A program made the position numbers and the translations under genes. DNA of 64,000 nucleotides from Phytopythium helicoides (Eukaryota > Oomycota > Peronosporomycetes > Pythiales > Pythiaceae). The stretch lies in contig JANFNE010000031.1 in assembly GCA_024867545.1 (NCBI GenBank), forward strand, positions 372,001-436,000, given 5' to 3'. Shown here one piece after another: positions 42,582-56,599 of the stretch (position 1 is its first letter; each line of letters begins with the position of its first letter). A model generated the notes under the pieces. That model saw nothing but the letters and a program-made list of their open reading frames with translations. It searched no databases and was not told the origin of the DNA.

Positions 42582-42902
42582 GCTGTTGACCGTCAGAATC
42601 ACGCCGGACAAGACAAAGCAACCACCATAACGCTCTCATGAATGCAATCAGGCGGCTCCCGACCACACGTCGGGAAGAGTCGTATTCGTTTCGCCGTGCG
42701 TGTTGAATGTGTTGCCCTTGAACCGTCGCGTGAGGCTCTGGCGGTTGATCCTGCTGCCCGCAGCCTCGAGATCCCGTCAGGAGTCGCGCCTGCCAGTCGC
42801 TCTTGCCGTCGAGAGAAACCCAAGAGCGAGCAAGAGCAGGCAAGAGAGACGCAGGAACGAGTGAACGCAGGAAAGTGACCCCCGAGCTAGAGAGGAGCTG
42901 GC
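42582..42902. other. Intergenic between OTC and dynein
   Basis: No gene is seen. The last 80 bases before the dynein start are purine-rich with repeated GAGCAAGAGCAGG-like units, probably 5' UTR or promoter of the dynein gene. Confidence 0.5.
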
Positions 42903-45900
42903 ATGAGTGACGACGCGGCCGCGGCCGCGGCCAAGAAGGCCGAGGTCAACCCGTTCAAGTACATTGAGCAGCGTGTCCAGACAGCTTTTCCTGGTCTTGT
43001 CGGGCCGAAATTCGCCGCGAAGTACGCGACCGAAGCGAACGAGATGTGTGTCAAGGAGTTTCTCGAGTCCGAGGATATCCAGACGCTGATTTTCTCGGGT
43101 GACAACATGATCGCGTCCGTCAAGATGCCGGGAGCGCTACAGCGAGGCAAGACCATTTGCTTCACCAAGTTCCACAAGACGGTGATCACGGGCAAAAACA
43201 TCGCAACTGACGTCTTTGTCAACGAGCTTGGCATGAATAGTGTCGAGCACCTCGAACGGCTCATCTGCGATGTGTATTTGCCGCTGTTCTCGAACGTAGC
43301 GAACCAAGAAGGCTGGGGAGAAGTCGCATCGCGAGAAGTTGTGGACAAGTTCCACTCGTACATGGCGACAGTGTCGATCATAAGTGGGGCAACCAAGGGC
43401 GAGACGTGTCTACCACTTCCACCAGTGGACAGTAACGCTACCAATCTAAGCAACAAAATATCTCTGCTTGAGGGCTCAATCGTGATCTGGACAAAGCAGA
43501 TCAAGAACGTGCTTAAACAGGACCCGGAGGATTTGCTCAAGCAAGGGTTGCACCCTACACCCGACTCAGAGATCGAATTCTGGAAGCTCAAGGCTGCCAA
43601 CTTGAACTCGATCTTCGACCAACTGCAATCCAAGAAGGTCCGCAAGATCCTCACGGCGCTCGATCGTAGCAAGAGTACGTACTGTTCGACGTTTGCGCGT
43701 TTGTGCAAAGAGGTTTTTACCGCGCGCATAGAGGCAAACGACAACATGAAGTACCTGCGGACGCTCGAGGAGTGGTTCATTCGCCTTAACAACGATGACG
43801 ACTTCCCGAGCCTCACGGAGCTCTTCAAGCCGATGTTGCACATCATTTTACTCATCTGGAAGAATTCGAAGCACTACAACACGCCTGCACGACTCGTTGT
43901 GCTCATGCGTGAGATCTGCAACTCGCTGATTAACCAGGCACGCAAGTACCTCAGCGGCGAGCTCATCTTTGCACTCATTGACCAGGACGAAGCAGCTCAG
44001 GCTGTGGAGCAGCTCAAGACGACGCTACAAGTATGCAGCGCCTTCAAAAGCACGTACTTTGACTATAAGGCGACAGCGAATGCCGAGTGCCCATCGAATC
44101 CGTGGCGTATTCAGGGTAACGCGCTATTCGTGCGGCTTGACTCGTTCCTAGAGCGATGCCACGACATCCTCGACCTGACGCAGACCATCGTGCAGTTTAG
44201 CAAGCTGTCGAAGATTGAAGTGGGTGGTACCAAGGGCAAGACACTGACACTGAGTGTGCAGCAGATCCACACAGACTTCACTGAGGCTGTCAACACGTTC
44301 AAAAAGGTTTCAAATGACATCATGGATGTTGGCGCATCCAAGTTTGATGACAACTTCTACGATTTTCGCTGCAAGATCAAGGAGCTCGAGCGACGCCTCG
44401 GATCGGTCCTCACTCAGGGCTTTGATGATTGCTCAACAATCTACGGGCGATTCAAGTTGCTTGATTCGTTTGAGGGGTTGCTCAACCGACCGATTATCCA
44501 GGATGAGCTCGAGAAGAAGCACGTGGCCCTCGTGCAGAGCTACGGACAGGACCTAAAGCTTGTCCAAGAGCTCTTCCTTCACTCGCGAGATGCACCACCT
44601 ATCAGCTGGAACCTCCCGCCTGTTGCAGGAGCTTTGACCTGGTGCCGAGGTCTCGTTGAGCGTATCGAACACCCGATGAGAAAGTTGAAAGAGCTCAACC
44701 AGAACGTCATGGAGCGGAGAAGAGCAAAGGAGGTGTACAAAGTCTATGGGACGGTCATGGCGAGTTTGCAAGAGTACGAGAACCAGAAGGTTGAGGAATG
44801 GAGCCGCGATGTGGAGTCGTCGTCGCAGGCAAAGCTCAAGTATCCGTTGCTTGTTCGACACCCGCAGACCCGGTGCTTGCGTGTCAACTTTGACCCAGCG
44901 CTCGAGAAGCTTCTTCGCGAGATCAAATACCTGCGGTTGCTCAACGTAGATGTTCCACCATCAGCACTTGCAATCTCTGACAAGGAGGAGACTTTCCGCA
45001 AGTACCGAGGCGAGCTCATGTACATCGTGGAGCCCTACAACGCCATGATCGAGGGTCTTCACCCACTCGAAGAGCCGCTAGTGCGTCGTCACATCAACAA
45101 CATTGATGCTTCCGTTGGTCGCGGTATCGACGAGCTTAACTGGAAGAGTACTGGCATCGAGGTGTTCATTGACGAGTGCCGCAAAGCCGTCGAGGGTGCA
45201 AACGAGATCGTGACGAACCTCAAGGATAATTTGAGCACTATCCAGGAGACTCTGGGAGCGTGGAACGCGCCACTCATCGAGCGTCAGGCCAAGCCTGTGG
45301 CCGTGGGTGAGCACGAGCGCCAGCATAAGGGCTACATCGTGCAGCGCACAGTCAAGATCCGTGAGGGTGCGGCTGAGATTCATCGTCGCCTCAAGCAATC
45401 AAACACGGGTATTGTGGGTGTCAACAGCGCGCAATGGAAGGCATACGTGGACTATGTCAACAACATTGTTGTTACTGGCGTTTCGCGAGTCATCTGCTCG
45501 TCACTAGAGTTCCTCGCCAAGCAGCTCGATCCGTCTGGCGGGAAATAACAGGCGCGCTGATTGCAGGCGGTGGGGCTGTAGGTGCAACTGCAGGCGCAGG
45601 TGGTGGTGGTACACCTGCAAGTAAAGCAGCGGAGCGTTTGCCGATGTTGGAGATCAAGTTGGATCTGATAGCCAATCGCGTACAGTTCAATCCAAGCATC
45701 GGTGAGAACAACGGAAAGGGTCTTCGCGATACGATCCAAATGTGGATCAATTCGTTCTTCAACGTTGCGACGGCTGTCAAGCGTTTGGACTCGGATGGAG
45801 GCGGAACATACCTCAAGGAAATGTATTCGGATATGAACATCTCGATGCATCTGGCAACCATTAGCGAGTATCTTGAGGAGAATGAAGCCATGCTAGAGAA

Positions 45901-48900
45901 CTTTAAGAAGAAGTACGACGGGTACGCATACCTTTGGGAGTCGGATATGAACGTGCACTTCCAGCAGTTCTTAGAGAGCGCAAAGTACACATCGGCTAAT
46001 GGCAGTGAGATGCTGCAGCTCGACAGCTTTAATACCGAGATTACAAAGTACGAGCAAGTCGCAAGTGAGATCGAAGCATTGACGACGCCAACTGACATCG
46101 GCTGGCTCCGTGTAAACTCACAGCCCATCAAGACGGCGATGCTTACGTGGGTCAGCAAGTGGATCTATCAGTACACAACTTACCTGCACACCCACGTGGT
46201 GAACAAGCTCAGCGGACTCCATAGTTTCATGGAGACGGTCGTCAAAGGTCTCGAGGAGGAAGTCGCAGAGAAAAACAAGGAGGCACTGATGCGTGTCATG
46301 ACGCACATTCGCGATGTGCGAAAACAGATGGACTCAACGAACGAGATCTTTGATCCACTGCGCGAGGCCGTGTACTTACTCAAGGCACATGGGCTCAATG
46401 TTGAGGAGACCAAGATTGCCGATCACGCGATTCAAGATTACCTCGAGGCAGCACCCATGCAGTGGGAAGGAATCGTCAACAAAACGATTCAAGAAGAAGG
46501 AGGCAATTATGCCACTACAGATGGCCGAAGTCGAATCCATCAAGGAGGATCTCGAGTCATTCTACCTCGAGATGCGCAAGTTCCGAAATGAGTTCCGAGC
46601 GACAGCACCGTTTAGCTTCTCGGGTACTCCCGATGAGGCTTACGTACAGATGAACCACTTTGCTGGTGCACTCCACGAGAAGATCCGACAGGCGAAGCAA
46701 TTCAATGAGCTTGAAGAATTGTTCGAGCTCCAAGTGTCCCGATACCAAGAGACTGTCGACACGCTGTATGAGCTCAGCAGCTCAAGAAGTGCTGGGATCT
46801 GAAGGATCTGGTGCTCGGGACTTTTGACGACTGGAAGAGTACACTGTGGGCCAAGATTCAAACGGATGCGTTTGAAACGTACTCTCGTGCGTTCATGAAA
46901 CAACTAAAGATGGAGGGAACAGAACATCAGATCATCAAGGGCTGGCAAGTCTACAAGGACACTGAGCAGCTTGTGAAGAACATGTCGACTGTGCTCCCAC
47001 TCATCAATGACTTGCACTCGGAGGCGATGCAGGACCGTCACTGGAAGGCGCTTTCAGCCATCTGTAAGGTCAAGGCGATCGATCCCAAAGATCCCAAGTT
47101 CTGCTTTGCAGATCTCCTGAAGCTCAACCTTCACTCGCATGTTGACGATGTAGGGGAAATAATCGAAACAGCCAACAAGGAGCAAAAGATTGAGAAGAAG
47201 CTGGCGATGATCGAAGAGCTCTGGCGTCGACTCACTCTCGAATATGTACCGCACAAGGACTCTGGTACCTTTGTGGTCAAACCGTCGGAGGAAGTCGTTG
47301 AGTCGCTTGAGTCTAACCAACTCGAGTTGCAAACCATGATTGGTATGGGCAAATTTGTCGAGTTTTTCAAAGATCGCGTGCTTGCGTCACAGAAGTCACT
47401 TGGACACGTTGAGGAGGTGCTTAAAGAGTGGGTCAGCGTGTCCAAGCAGTGGGCGTCACTCGAAAGTATCTTTTTGAGCTCTCCCGATATCCGTAACCAG
47501 CTTCCGGATGATACACGAACGTTTGAAACTATCGACTCCAATTTCAAGGATCTCATGAAGAACGCTGTGCTTGAACCGAACGTTGTCCTCGCTTGTACTG
47601 TGGACAACCGTCTCGAATCGCTCAAGGAAATGACAGCCATGCTTGAGAAGTGTCAAAAGTCGCTCAATGAGTATCTGGACAAGAAAAAGAAAATCTTCCC
47701 GCGCTTCTACTTCGTGTCGAATGTTGCGCTGCTCGAGATTCTGTCAAACGGCAACAACCCGAAAAAGATCATGCCGTTCCTTGGAGACTGCTACGACTCT
47801 TTGTGCGACCTCATCTTTGAGGAAGGTTCGGCCAACACCGCGCATACAATGATTGCAAAGGACTCGGAAGCCGTCTAAGCTGCCGAAAATCTTTGTTATG
47901 GCTGGTGCCGTTGAAAGTTGGCTCAATGACTTGACAGAAGCTATGCGCTACTGTATTCGCAAAGAGATGCACGACGCGATCGAGGCGGCAGCAAACTGGG
48001 ATGTCGAGAAACCGCGACACCAGTGGTTGTTTGACTACCCAGCTCAGGTTGTGCTAAACTCGACGCAGATTTACTGGACAGAGGAGACAGAGCTTGCGCT
48101 GGAAGAGTTTGAAAACGGGCAGGAGGACTCCGTAAAGCGATACCTACAGGTTTGCAACCAGCGACTCGAGCAGCTGATTAACCTCGTGTTGGGTGAACTG
48201 ACAAGCCCTGATCGCTGCAAAATTATTGCTCTCATTACGCTCGATGTGCACTCGCGCGATGTGGTGAAGAAACTCGTGGACGAAAAGGTCGAAGGACCAC
48301 TCAGCTTCCTGTGGCAGCAACAACTGCGCTTCATCTGGCGACAGGAGAATTACGACGTGGATATTCGTATCACGGACTTCCGCTCCAAATATTCATATGA
48401 ATGGATTGGAAACACGGGTCGCCTCGTCATCACGCCGCTCACCGACCGCTGCTACATTACGCTTACAATGGCGTTGCGTTTGTTCTTGGCGGTGCTCCTG
48501 CTGGTCCTGCTGGTACGGGCAAAACTGAGACGACGAAGGATCTGGCTCGTGCAATGGCCCTTTGCTGCTATGTGTTCAATTGTTCAGATCAGATGAATTA
48601 CCAGACAATGGCCGATATCTTCCGCGGTCTGTGTCAAACTGGCACATGGGGCTGCTTCGATGAGTTTAACCGAATCAACATTGAAGTGCTGAGTGTCGTC
48701 GCTACGCAAGTGAAGTGTGTGCAAGACGCTATTGTGTATCATGCTGTTCCGGCGAACCGTGATCCGAAATACCAATCGGCACCAGCTGGCACACCACCCG
48801 TGGTTGTTGGCGAGTTTGAGTTTATGGGAGCATCGGACAGGATCACACTGATTCCGACCTGCGGGTTTTTCATCACCATGAACCCAGGTTACGCTGGTCG

Positions 48901-51900
48901 CACGGAACTCCCAGAAAATCTGAAGGTGCTATTCCGCTCGTGCGCCTATGATTCGACCGGATCTCAAGCCCATTTGCGAGAATATGCTCATGTCTGAAGG
49001 CTTCCAGCAGGCTCGCACGCTGGCAATTAAGTTCGTGACTTTGTATCAGCTTAGTAGCGAGTTGCTTTCGAAGCAGTTTCACTACGATTGGGGCCTCCGT
49101 GCCGTCAAATCTGTGCTTCGAGTCGCTGGTATTCTCAAGCGAGCCGAACCCGAAGTAGAGGAGGACAAAGTGCTCATGCGAGCACTTCGAGACTTCAATA
49201 CTCCCAAGATCCCTCACAACGATACGCCAATTTTCCTTCGTCTCATCAGCGACCTCTTCATCGGTATTGATGTGGCACCAAAGGTGAATGTCGAGTTGCG
49301 AGAGAAAGTTGTCAAAGTGTGCAAAGCAAACAACTTGCAGCACGATGATTCGTTCATTCTCAAGGTATGCCAACTGCAAGAGCTAATTGATGTGCGTCAC
49401 TCTGTGATGTTGCTTGGTCCAGCTGGTTGCGCCAAGACCACTACATGGATGGCTCTGGCAAAATGCTGGAACCTTGGCAAGAGAAGAAGATATGTGTGTA
49501 CGAGACGCTCAATCCTAAGGCTGTGACATCAGACGAGCTGTATGGATACATGACACTCTCCAAGGACTGGAAGGATGGTGTGCTGTCCATTATTATGCGA
49601 GGTATGGCAAAGAACTACGCCGAACAGGGTTTCTACGAGTCCCAGATATACAAGTGGGTCGTCCTTGATGGTGACATTGATGCTGTCTGGATTGAGTCCA
49701 TGAACACTGTCATGGATGACAACAAGGTTCTCACACTCGTGTCGAATGAGCGTATCCCCTTGAGTAATGCAATGCGCATGTTCTTTGAGATCAATTCGCT
49801 TAAGAACGCAACACCGGCGACCGTCTCTCGCGCAGGTATCCTGTTCATCAACGAGACGGATATTGGATGGCGACCATTTATGGAGTCCTGGGTCGCAAAG
49901 CGCGAAGAAGAGATTGAGCGAACCTACCTGCCCGGACTCTTTGACAAGTATATTGATCCAACTTACGATCTTATGCGAAAGGGCTACAAACAAGTGGCAC
50001 CTGTGCGCATCATCAACCAAGTGTCAACGATTTGTTACCTTCTTGAAGGCTTACTGGGGTCGACACCACCAGAGAAGAAGACCCAGGAGGTGATTGAGTC
50101 GATCTTTGTCTTCTGTGCAACGTGGGCTTTTGGTGGACCTCTGATTGTCGACAAGAGTGTCGACTACCGCAAGAATTTTCATGAGTTGTGGATATCAACA
50201 TATGCCAACATTAAGTACCCGAAGGAGGGGCTGTGTTTCGACTACTTTTACAATGTCGAAACGAACGAATTCGAGAGCTGGAACAGCAAAGTACCCAAAT
50301 ACGTGCCGTCCAATATTGGCAACGGACCGGCTGACACTCCGTTCAACTCCATCGTCATCAGCACGAATGACTCGGTTCGCATCCGCTTCTTGGTTGAGAC
50401 TCTGGTGTCTCGTCAGCGTCCAGTGCTGCTTGTTGGTGGCAGCGGCACGGGTAAGACAACGATTCTCAAGAATTTCTTGCGCGATCTGGACGAAGACATG
50501 CTTTTCTCCATGATCAACATGAACTACTACACCGACTCAGCAAAACTGCAGCAACAGCTGGAATCAGTTATTGACAAGCGCTCGGGTCGCATGTTTGGTC
50601 CGCCGGCAACTAAGCGACTCATCTACTTCATTGATGATCTCAACTTGCCTTACATTGAAACATACGGTACCCAAAACTCACTTGCGCTGCTACGTCAGCA
50701 CATGGACTATCGCACCATTTTCGATCGCATCGACCTTGGTTTCCGGAAAGAGATTGTCGATGTTCAGTATTTGTCAGCCATGAACCCCACCGCAGGCTCT
50801 TTTATAATCGATGAACGTCTGCAGCGCCACTACGCACTATTTGCCTGCATGATGCCTAGTCGCGAGGACCTCAAGACCATTTACAGCTCGATCTTAAAGG
50901 GACATCTTCAGAACGCGGGCTTCGCACCCAACGTTGCAGCTGCATGTGAGGCAATTGTCAATGTGTCGATCTGCTGCACGAGGACATGGTGGCGAAGTTC
51001 CTACCTAGCGCTACCAAGTTCGTGTACAATTGGAACATGCGTGAGCTGTCGAATATCTTCCAAGGTCTCACTCGCTCAAAGGGCGACTTCTTCCCCTCCA
51101 TCATGCACCTTGCTCGGCTATGGGTACACGAGTCTACTCGTGTGTTCTGTGATCGTTTGATCAACGAAGAAGACAATCAAAAGTTTCGAGATCGGATCCG
51201 AGAGATAACGAAGAAGACGCTGCCAGATTTGGACCAAGTAGTTCTGTTTGATGACCAGCCACCATCTTCAGGTGAAGACAGGTGCGAGTAATGTCAACAT
51301 ATTCACGACTTTCGCAACGCAAGTTGCTGGATCGGATAGCGTGTACTTACCGATCGCCTCGATGAAGCATTTGAACAAAGTGCTTGTTGAGCAGCTAGAT
51401 GACTACAACTCCAAGTATTCGATGATGAACCTTGAGCTTTTCGACAACGCCATGGAGCACGTCACACGCATTTGCCGCATTATCGGGAACCCGGGAGGTA
51501 ACGCGATGCTCATTGGTGTCGGTGGTAGTGGGAAACAATCGCTGTCTCGTTTAGCTTCGCACATTTGCGGTTTTGATGTACGACAGTTATCAGTCACGTC
51601 AAACTTCCGCATTGAAGATTTCAAAGAAGCTCTAGCCGAGATGTTCAAAATTACTGGAGTGCAGGGACTTCCCCTTGTATTCCTTATCACAGACTCGCAG
51701 ATTGTGAATGAGCGCTTTTTGGTGTTTATCAACGATATGCTGTCGTCAGGATGGATTCCTGATTTGTTCCCGAAGGAAGACGTTGATGGACTGCTTGGTG
51801 CTCTGCGAAACGAAGCGAAAGCAAACGGTGTGCCCTGACACCCCAGAAACACTCATGGATTTCTTGCTGCTGCGTATCCGGCTGAACTTCCGCATTATTA

Positions 51901-54900
51901 TGTGTTTCTCACCTGTTGGCGCTGTGTTCCGAGTCCGCGCTCGTCGTTTCCCGGGTCTTGTCAACTGTACTGTAATCGACTGGTTCCACCCGTGGCCACG
52001 TGATGCACTTGTGCGAGTCGCCACGAGCTTTATTGAGAAGATGGAAGATGTGGGCGATGCTCCCCTCAGCGAAATCTTGCCAATCACATGGCCGATGTCC
52101 ACATTTCCGTGACGGAAATGAGTAAGAAGTACTTTGAGACGCAGCGGCGGTACAACTATGTGACACCAAAGAGTTTCCTCGAGCTCATCAACTTTTACGA
52201 GATCTTGCTCAAGCAGAAGAAAGAGGAGATCCAACGGCAGATCACTCGTCTCGACGATGGGCTCTCGACGCTGCGCAAAACATCGGCAGATGTGGCGGAG
52301 CTGCAGGTAGATTTGAAGCATACGATGGTGCAAGGTCGCTGAAAAGCAAGCGTCCACGAATTTACTCCTCGAGCAAATGGGCCGCGAAAAAGCTGGGGCC
52401 GAAGTTCAGCAAGAACACGCAAACAAGGAAAAGATCAAAGCTGAAGAGGCTAGCGCTGCTGCCGCTGAGCTGGCTGCAGAGGCTGAAAAGGAGCTTAGTG
52501 CAGCCAAGCCAGCTATGGATGCTGCTGCTGCAGCTGTCGACTGTTTGTCCAAGCCAGCGATTACGGAGCTGAAGAGTCTCCCCAAGCCTCCAGCTGGTGT
52601 TGACAACGTGACTAAGGCGTGTTTGATTCTCGTTGAGAAGGAGTACAAAAACCACAAATGGGATCGCGCCAAAAAGATGATGAACAACCCAGCTGCCTTC
52701 CTCGATGCGCTCAAGGAGTTCCGAGGTGAGGATATCCCTGAGGCAGATATTGCGCGTATCGAGCCGCTGATCGCGGACCCAGAATTCACAGCAGAGAAGA
52801 TGGCATCAAAGAGTTTTGCCGCGTCGAACTTGTGCTCGTGGGTAGGTCAACATTTACACTTTCAACCGCATCTACGTGCGCGTCAAACCGCTGATGGATT
52901 CGCTTGAGGCATCCAAGAAGAAGAAAGAAGAGGCCGAAGAGCAGCTTGCTCGTGCCATGGGTCAGGTTGCGGAAGTGCAAAGACGTCTCGAGCAGCTTGA
53001 AGATACGCTGCGGCAGGCAACAGAGGAGAAACTTAAAGTCGAGCAGATGAAGGAGTCATGTGAAAACCGACTGTTATTGGCTGGCAAGCTTGTGAACGGT
53101 CTGGCTAGCGAAAATGAGCGATGGGGCATTGAAATCGAGCAGCTCAAGCATTCTGGAGTCATGGTGGTTGGAAACTCGCTGCTCGCTGCAGCATTCGTGT
53201 CGTACATTGGCGCCTTTGACCAAGCAGTCCGTAAAGAGTTGTGGCAGCAGACGTGGTTCCCAGATCTTGTGGCAAAGGGTATCCCCATTACTGATGGTGT
53301 CGATCCGCTATCAATGCTTACGACAGAAGGCAAGAACGCCAAAATGATGAGTGAAGGTTTGCCTGCCGATCGCATTTCGATTGAGAACGGTGCGATCATC
53401 ACTAGTTGCAAGCGTTGGCCACTTGTGATCGACCCGCAGCTGCAGGGAATCAAGTGGCTGCGTGAGAAGGAAAAAGACCGCGGACTGGTGGTCATGCAGC
53501 TCACGCAGAATCAATGGCTGCGCAAAACAGAAAGCGCCATCGTGAATGGCAATGTCATCATTATCGAAAACATCGGTGAGGAAATCGATGCAACGCTCGA
53601 TCCCGTGCTTGGTCGTGCCGTGTACAAGAAAGGATCGAGTCTGTTCCTCAAGCTTGCTGGTGAGGAGGTGCAGTACGACCCAGGCTTTTTCATGTACTTT
53701 GCAAACCAAGCTGTCGAACCCGCACTACAAGCCCGAGATTGCAGCACAGTGTACGCTCATCAACTTCATCGCGACAGAAAGCGGTTTAGAGGATCAGTTG
53801 CTAGAGAAGGTCGTGAAAAAGGAACAGCCAGAGCTCGAGAGACAGAAGCAAGAGCTCGTACTCGCCTTCCAGAAGTTCAAGATCGACCTTGTTGAACTCG
53901 AAGATCAACTGCTCGAGCGACTTGCTAACGCTCCTGATGACATTTTGAGCGACGTGCCTTTGATTGAGAGTCTGGAAGAGACTAAGAAGAAAGCAACGGA
54001 TATCTCGATTTCGGTCAAGAAGAACCAGGAAACGGAAATTATTATCAACACAACTCGAGAGAACTATCGCCCTGTGGCTGCGGAAGGAGCCATGCTGTAC
54101 TTCCTGCTCACGACACTCAGTGCTATCGATCACATGTATCGCTATAGTCTTGACTCGTTCATCACATTCTTCTACAACTCTATCGACCGAGCTCCACCAA
54201 GCGACAAGCAGAGCGAGCGCGTGCTCAACTTGCGCGAATCCCTGCGCATAACCATCTACACATGGGTATCTCGCGGTCTCTTTGAGGCGCATAAGCTAAT
54301 CTTTCTGTCGCAGTTGACGTTCAACTTGATGCGTCGTGGTATTCTTGGTGATGACGCTCGTGTGCAGGAGAACTACATGCAGTTCTTGCTTCGTGGACCG
54401 AAGAAAAATGCCAGCAGCGGCGGTGAAATTGAGCCGAATCCAATCGACTGGCTGCCAGCTGCGCAGTGGAACGCTATCAACGCGTTGGGTGGTCTAGAAG
54501 AGTTCCAAAAGATGCCACAGGACTTAAAAGAGGCATCCTCTCGCTTCCGCGAGTGGTACAATCACACCACTCCCGAGTCAGAGAAGCTTCCGTTGGACTG
54601 GGCTGGATTGGATCGCACGCCATTCCTCAAGCTCCTTGTCGTTCGTTGCCTACGTCCGGATCGGATGACCGTTGCTGTGAACGAATTTGTCCGGCACGTG
54701 CTCCAAATGGCAGTAACTATTGCGACTGTGACTCAGCTCTGAACGCGACGCAGGTGATGGATAATTCGTACTTGGACTCGACACCAACAACTCCACTGTA
54801 CTTTATCCTGTCGCCTGGTGCCGATGTGGTCGCAGGCGTCGACAAGTTGAGTGTGAAGTACGGCTTTGAGCGCGGTGTGAGCTACCATAATGTCTCTATG

Positions 54901-56599
54901 GGTCAAGGGCAGGACGTGTTTGCAATGGATCGTCTCGAGGTCGCTCATCGCAACGGCCACTGGGTGATTCTCAATAACATCCACTTGATGCCGCGCTGGC
55001 TGGTGACGCTCGAGAAGAAGCTGGACGAGTTTGCTCTGGAAGGATCGCACAAGAACTTCCGTCTCTTCTTGACATCAGACCCTAGCGACTCGATCCCGAT
55101 TGGTGTGCTAAACCGCTGCATCAAGCTCACGAATGAGCCTCCATCGGGTCTTAAGGCAAACCTCAAGCGTGCGTTTGTGAGTTTCCCGAAGGAGTACATT
55201 GAAGAGGCAGAGGGCAAGGTCAAGTCGATCCTATTTGGTTTGTGCCACTTCCATGCCGTGCTCATGGAGCGCAAGATGTATGGACCGCTAGGATTCAACA
55301 TGATGTACCCGTTCTCGCTCGGCGATTTGCGCGATTCGAGTATCTGTCTCCAGAACTACCTCGAAAACTCTGCGGGTGGCAAGATTCCATGGGCTGACCT
55401 TCGGTACATCTTCGGAGAGATCATGTACGGTGGACACATTGTCAACGACTTTGATCGACTGCTAGCGAACACGTACCTCGAGTTCTACATGCGTGACGAA
55501 CTGCTGGACGAGATGGAGATGTTCCCGTTCGTCGGCGAGAATGAGAAGGGTCCGTCGTTCATGTCGCTCCCGCCGTCATCGTATGACAAGTACCTCGAGC
55601 ACATTGAGAGTGAGCTCAAGACGGACTCTCCGCTCGCCTTTGGTCTGCATCCCAACGCAGAGATTGATTTCCGAACCACGCAGTCGGAGACACTGTTCCG
55701 GACGTTGATGGAGCTGCAACCGCGTGATGCTGCTGGTTCTGGAGGTGGAAGCGGAGGCGAAGCAGCACTTACTCCAACTGAAATCGCGAAGCAGGCGCTT
55801 GAGATGGTCATGTCACGGGTTGGTGAGAAGAAGTTTGAGTGCGACGAACTCGCTCGCACACTGGAGGAAATGGGTCCATACCAGAACGTGTTCCTGCAAG
55901 AGTGCGAGGCCATGAATGTGCTGCTGGCGGAGATTGTACGCTCATTGAACGAACTCCAGCTCGGATTTGCAGGCGAGTTGACCATGTCAGATGCCATGGA
56001 GGCTGTGCAAGAATCGCTTTTCTTGGATCGCGTGCCAAAATCGTGGGAAAAACTTGCGTTCCCCTCGCTGCGCGCTCTAGGATCATGGCTGTCGAACCTC
56101 GAGGCGCGCCTGCAACAGCTCGAGGAGTGGACACAGAACCCGGGAGACATTCCGCGTGTCACCTGGCTCTCTGGAATGCTCAATCCGCAGAGTTTCCTGA
56201 CGGCCATTATGCAAGTGACGGCGCAGAAGAACCAGTGGGAGCTCGACAAGCTTGTGATTCAGACCGACGTGCTCAAGCGCAAAAACGGCGAGATCGATGC
56301 AGCGTCGCGCGACGGCGCCTACATCCACGGTTTGTTCCTGATGGGTGCGCGTTGGGATGCGACCAACAACACGGTAGACAAGTCTCAACCGAAGGAGATG
56401 TTCTGTCCGATGCCCGTGATCAACTGCAAGGCTGTTGCCGCTGACAAGCTCGACGTCAAAGGCGCCGTACCTCTGTCCTTGCTACAAGACCGAGTTCCGA
56501 GGTCCGACGTACGTCTTTTCCGCACAGCTCAAGACGCGCTCGCCGCCTGCGCGATGGGTCCTTGCAGGCGTTGCGCTCATCATGGATGTAGTAGGATAA
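42903..56599 (+). CDS. Axonemal dynein heavy chain, probably outer-arm type
   Basis: The force-producing ATPase subunit of ciliary dynein, about 4,565 residues in 13.7 kb without recognisable introns. The N-terminal tail runs from [18 protein letters not shown] to about 47800. AAA1 has [19 protein letters not shown] (near 48500) and [14 protein letters not shown]2 has [11 protein letters not shown] (49410), AAA3 [15 protein letters not shown] (50435) and AAA4 [19 protein letters not shown] (51520). The stalk coiled coil spans about 52150-53130, with [15 protein letters not shown] before it. The C-terminal end is [20 protein letters not shown], then [14 protein letters not shown] and stop at 56599. 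The ending and N-terminal motifs resemble the DNAH5/DNAH8 or gamma outer-arm group; this subtype is tentative. The frame shifts by one base about 16 times (for example near 45540, 46480, 46790, 47875, 48480, 48945, 49485, 50970, 51285, 51835 and 52090), while the protein stays conserved on both sides. Confidence 0.93.

Noticed and set aside
45530..52345. Programmed +1 frameshifting at stop codons in the dynein gene, as in Euplotes
   Set aside because: A few breaks sit at a stop codon, but others occur well before the stop and some shift the other way, so no common slippery signal exists.
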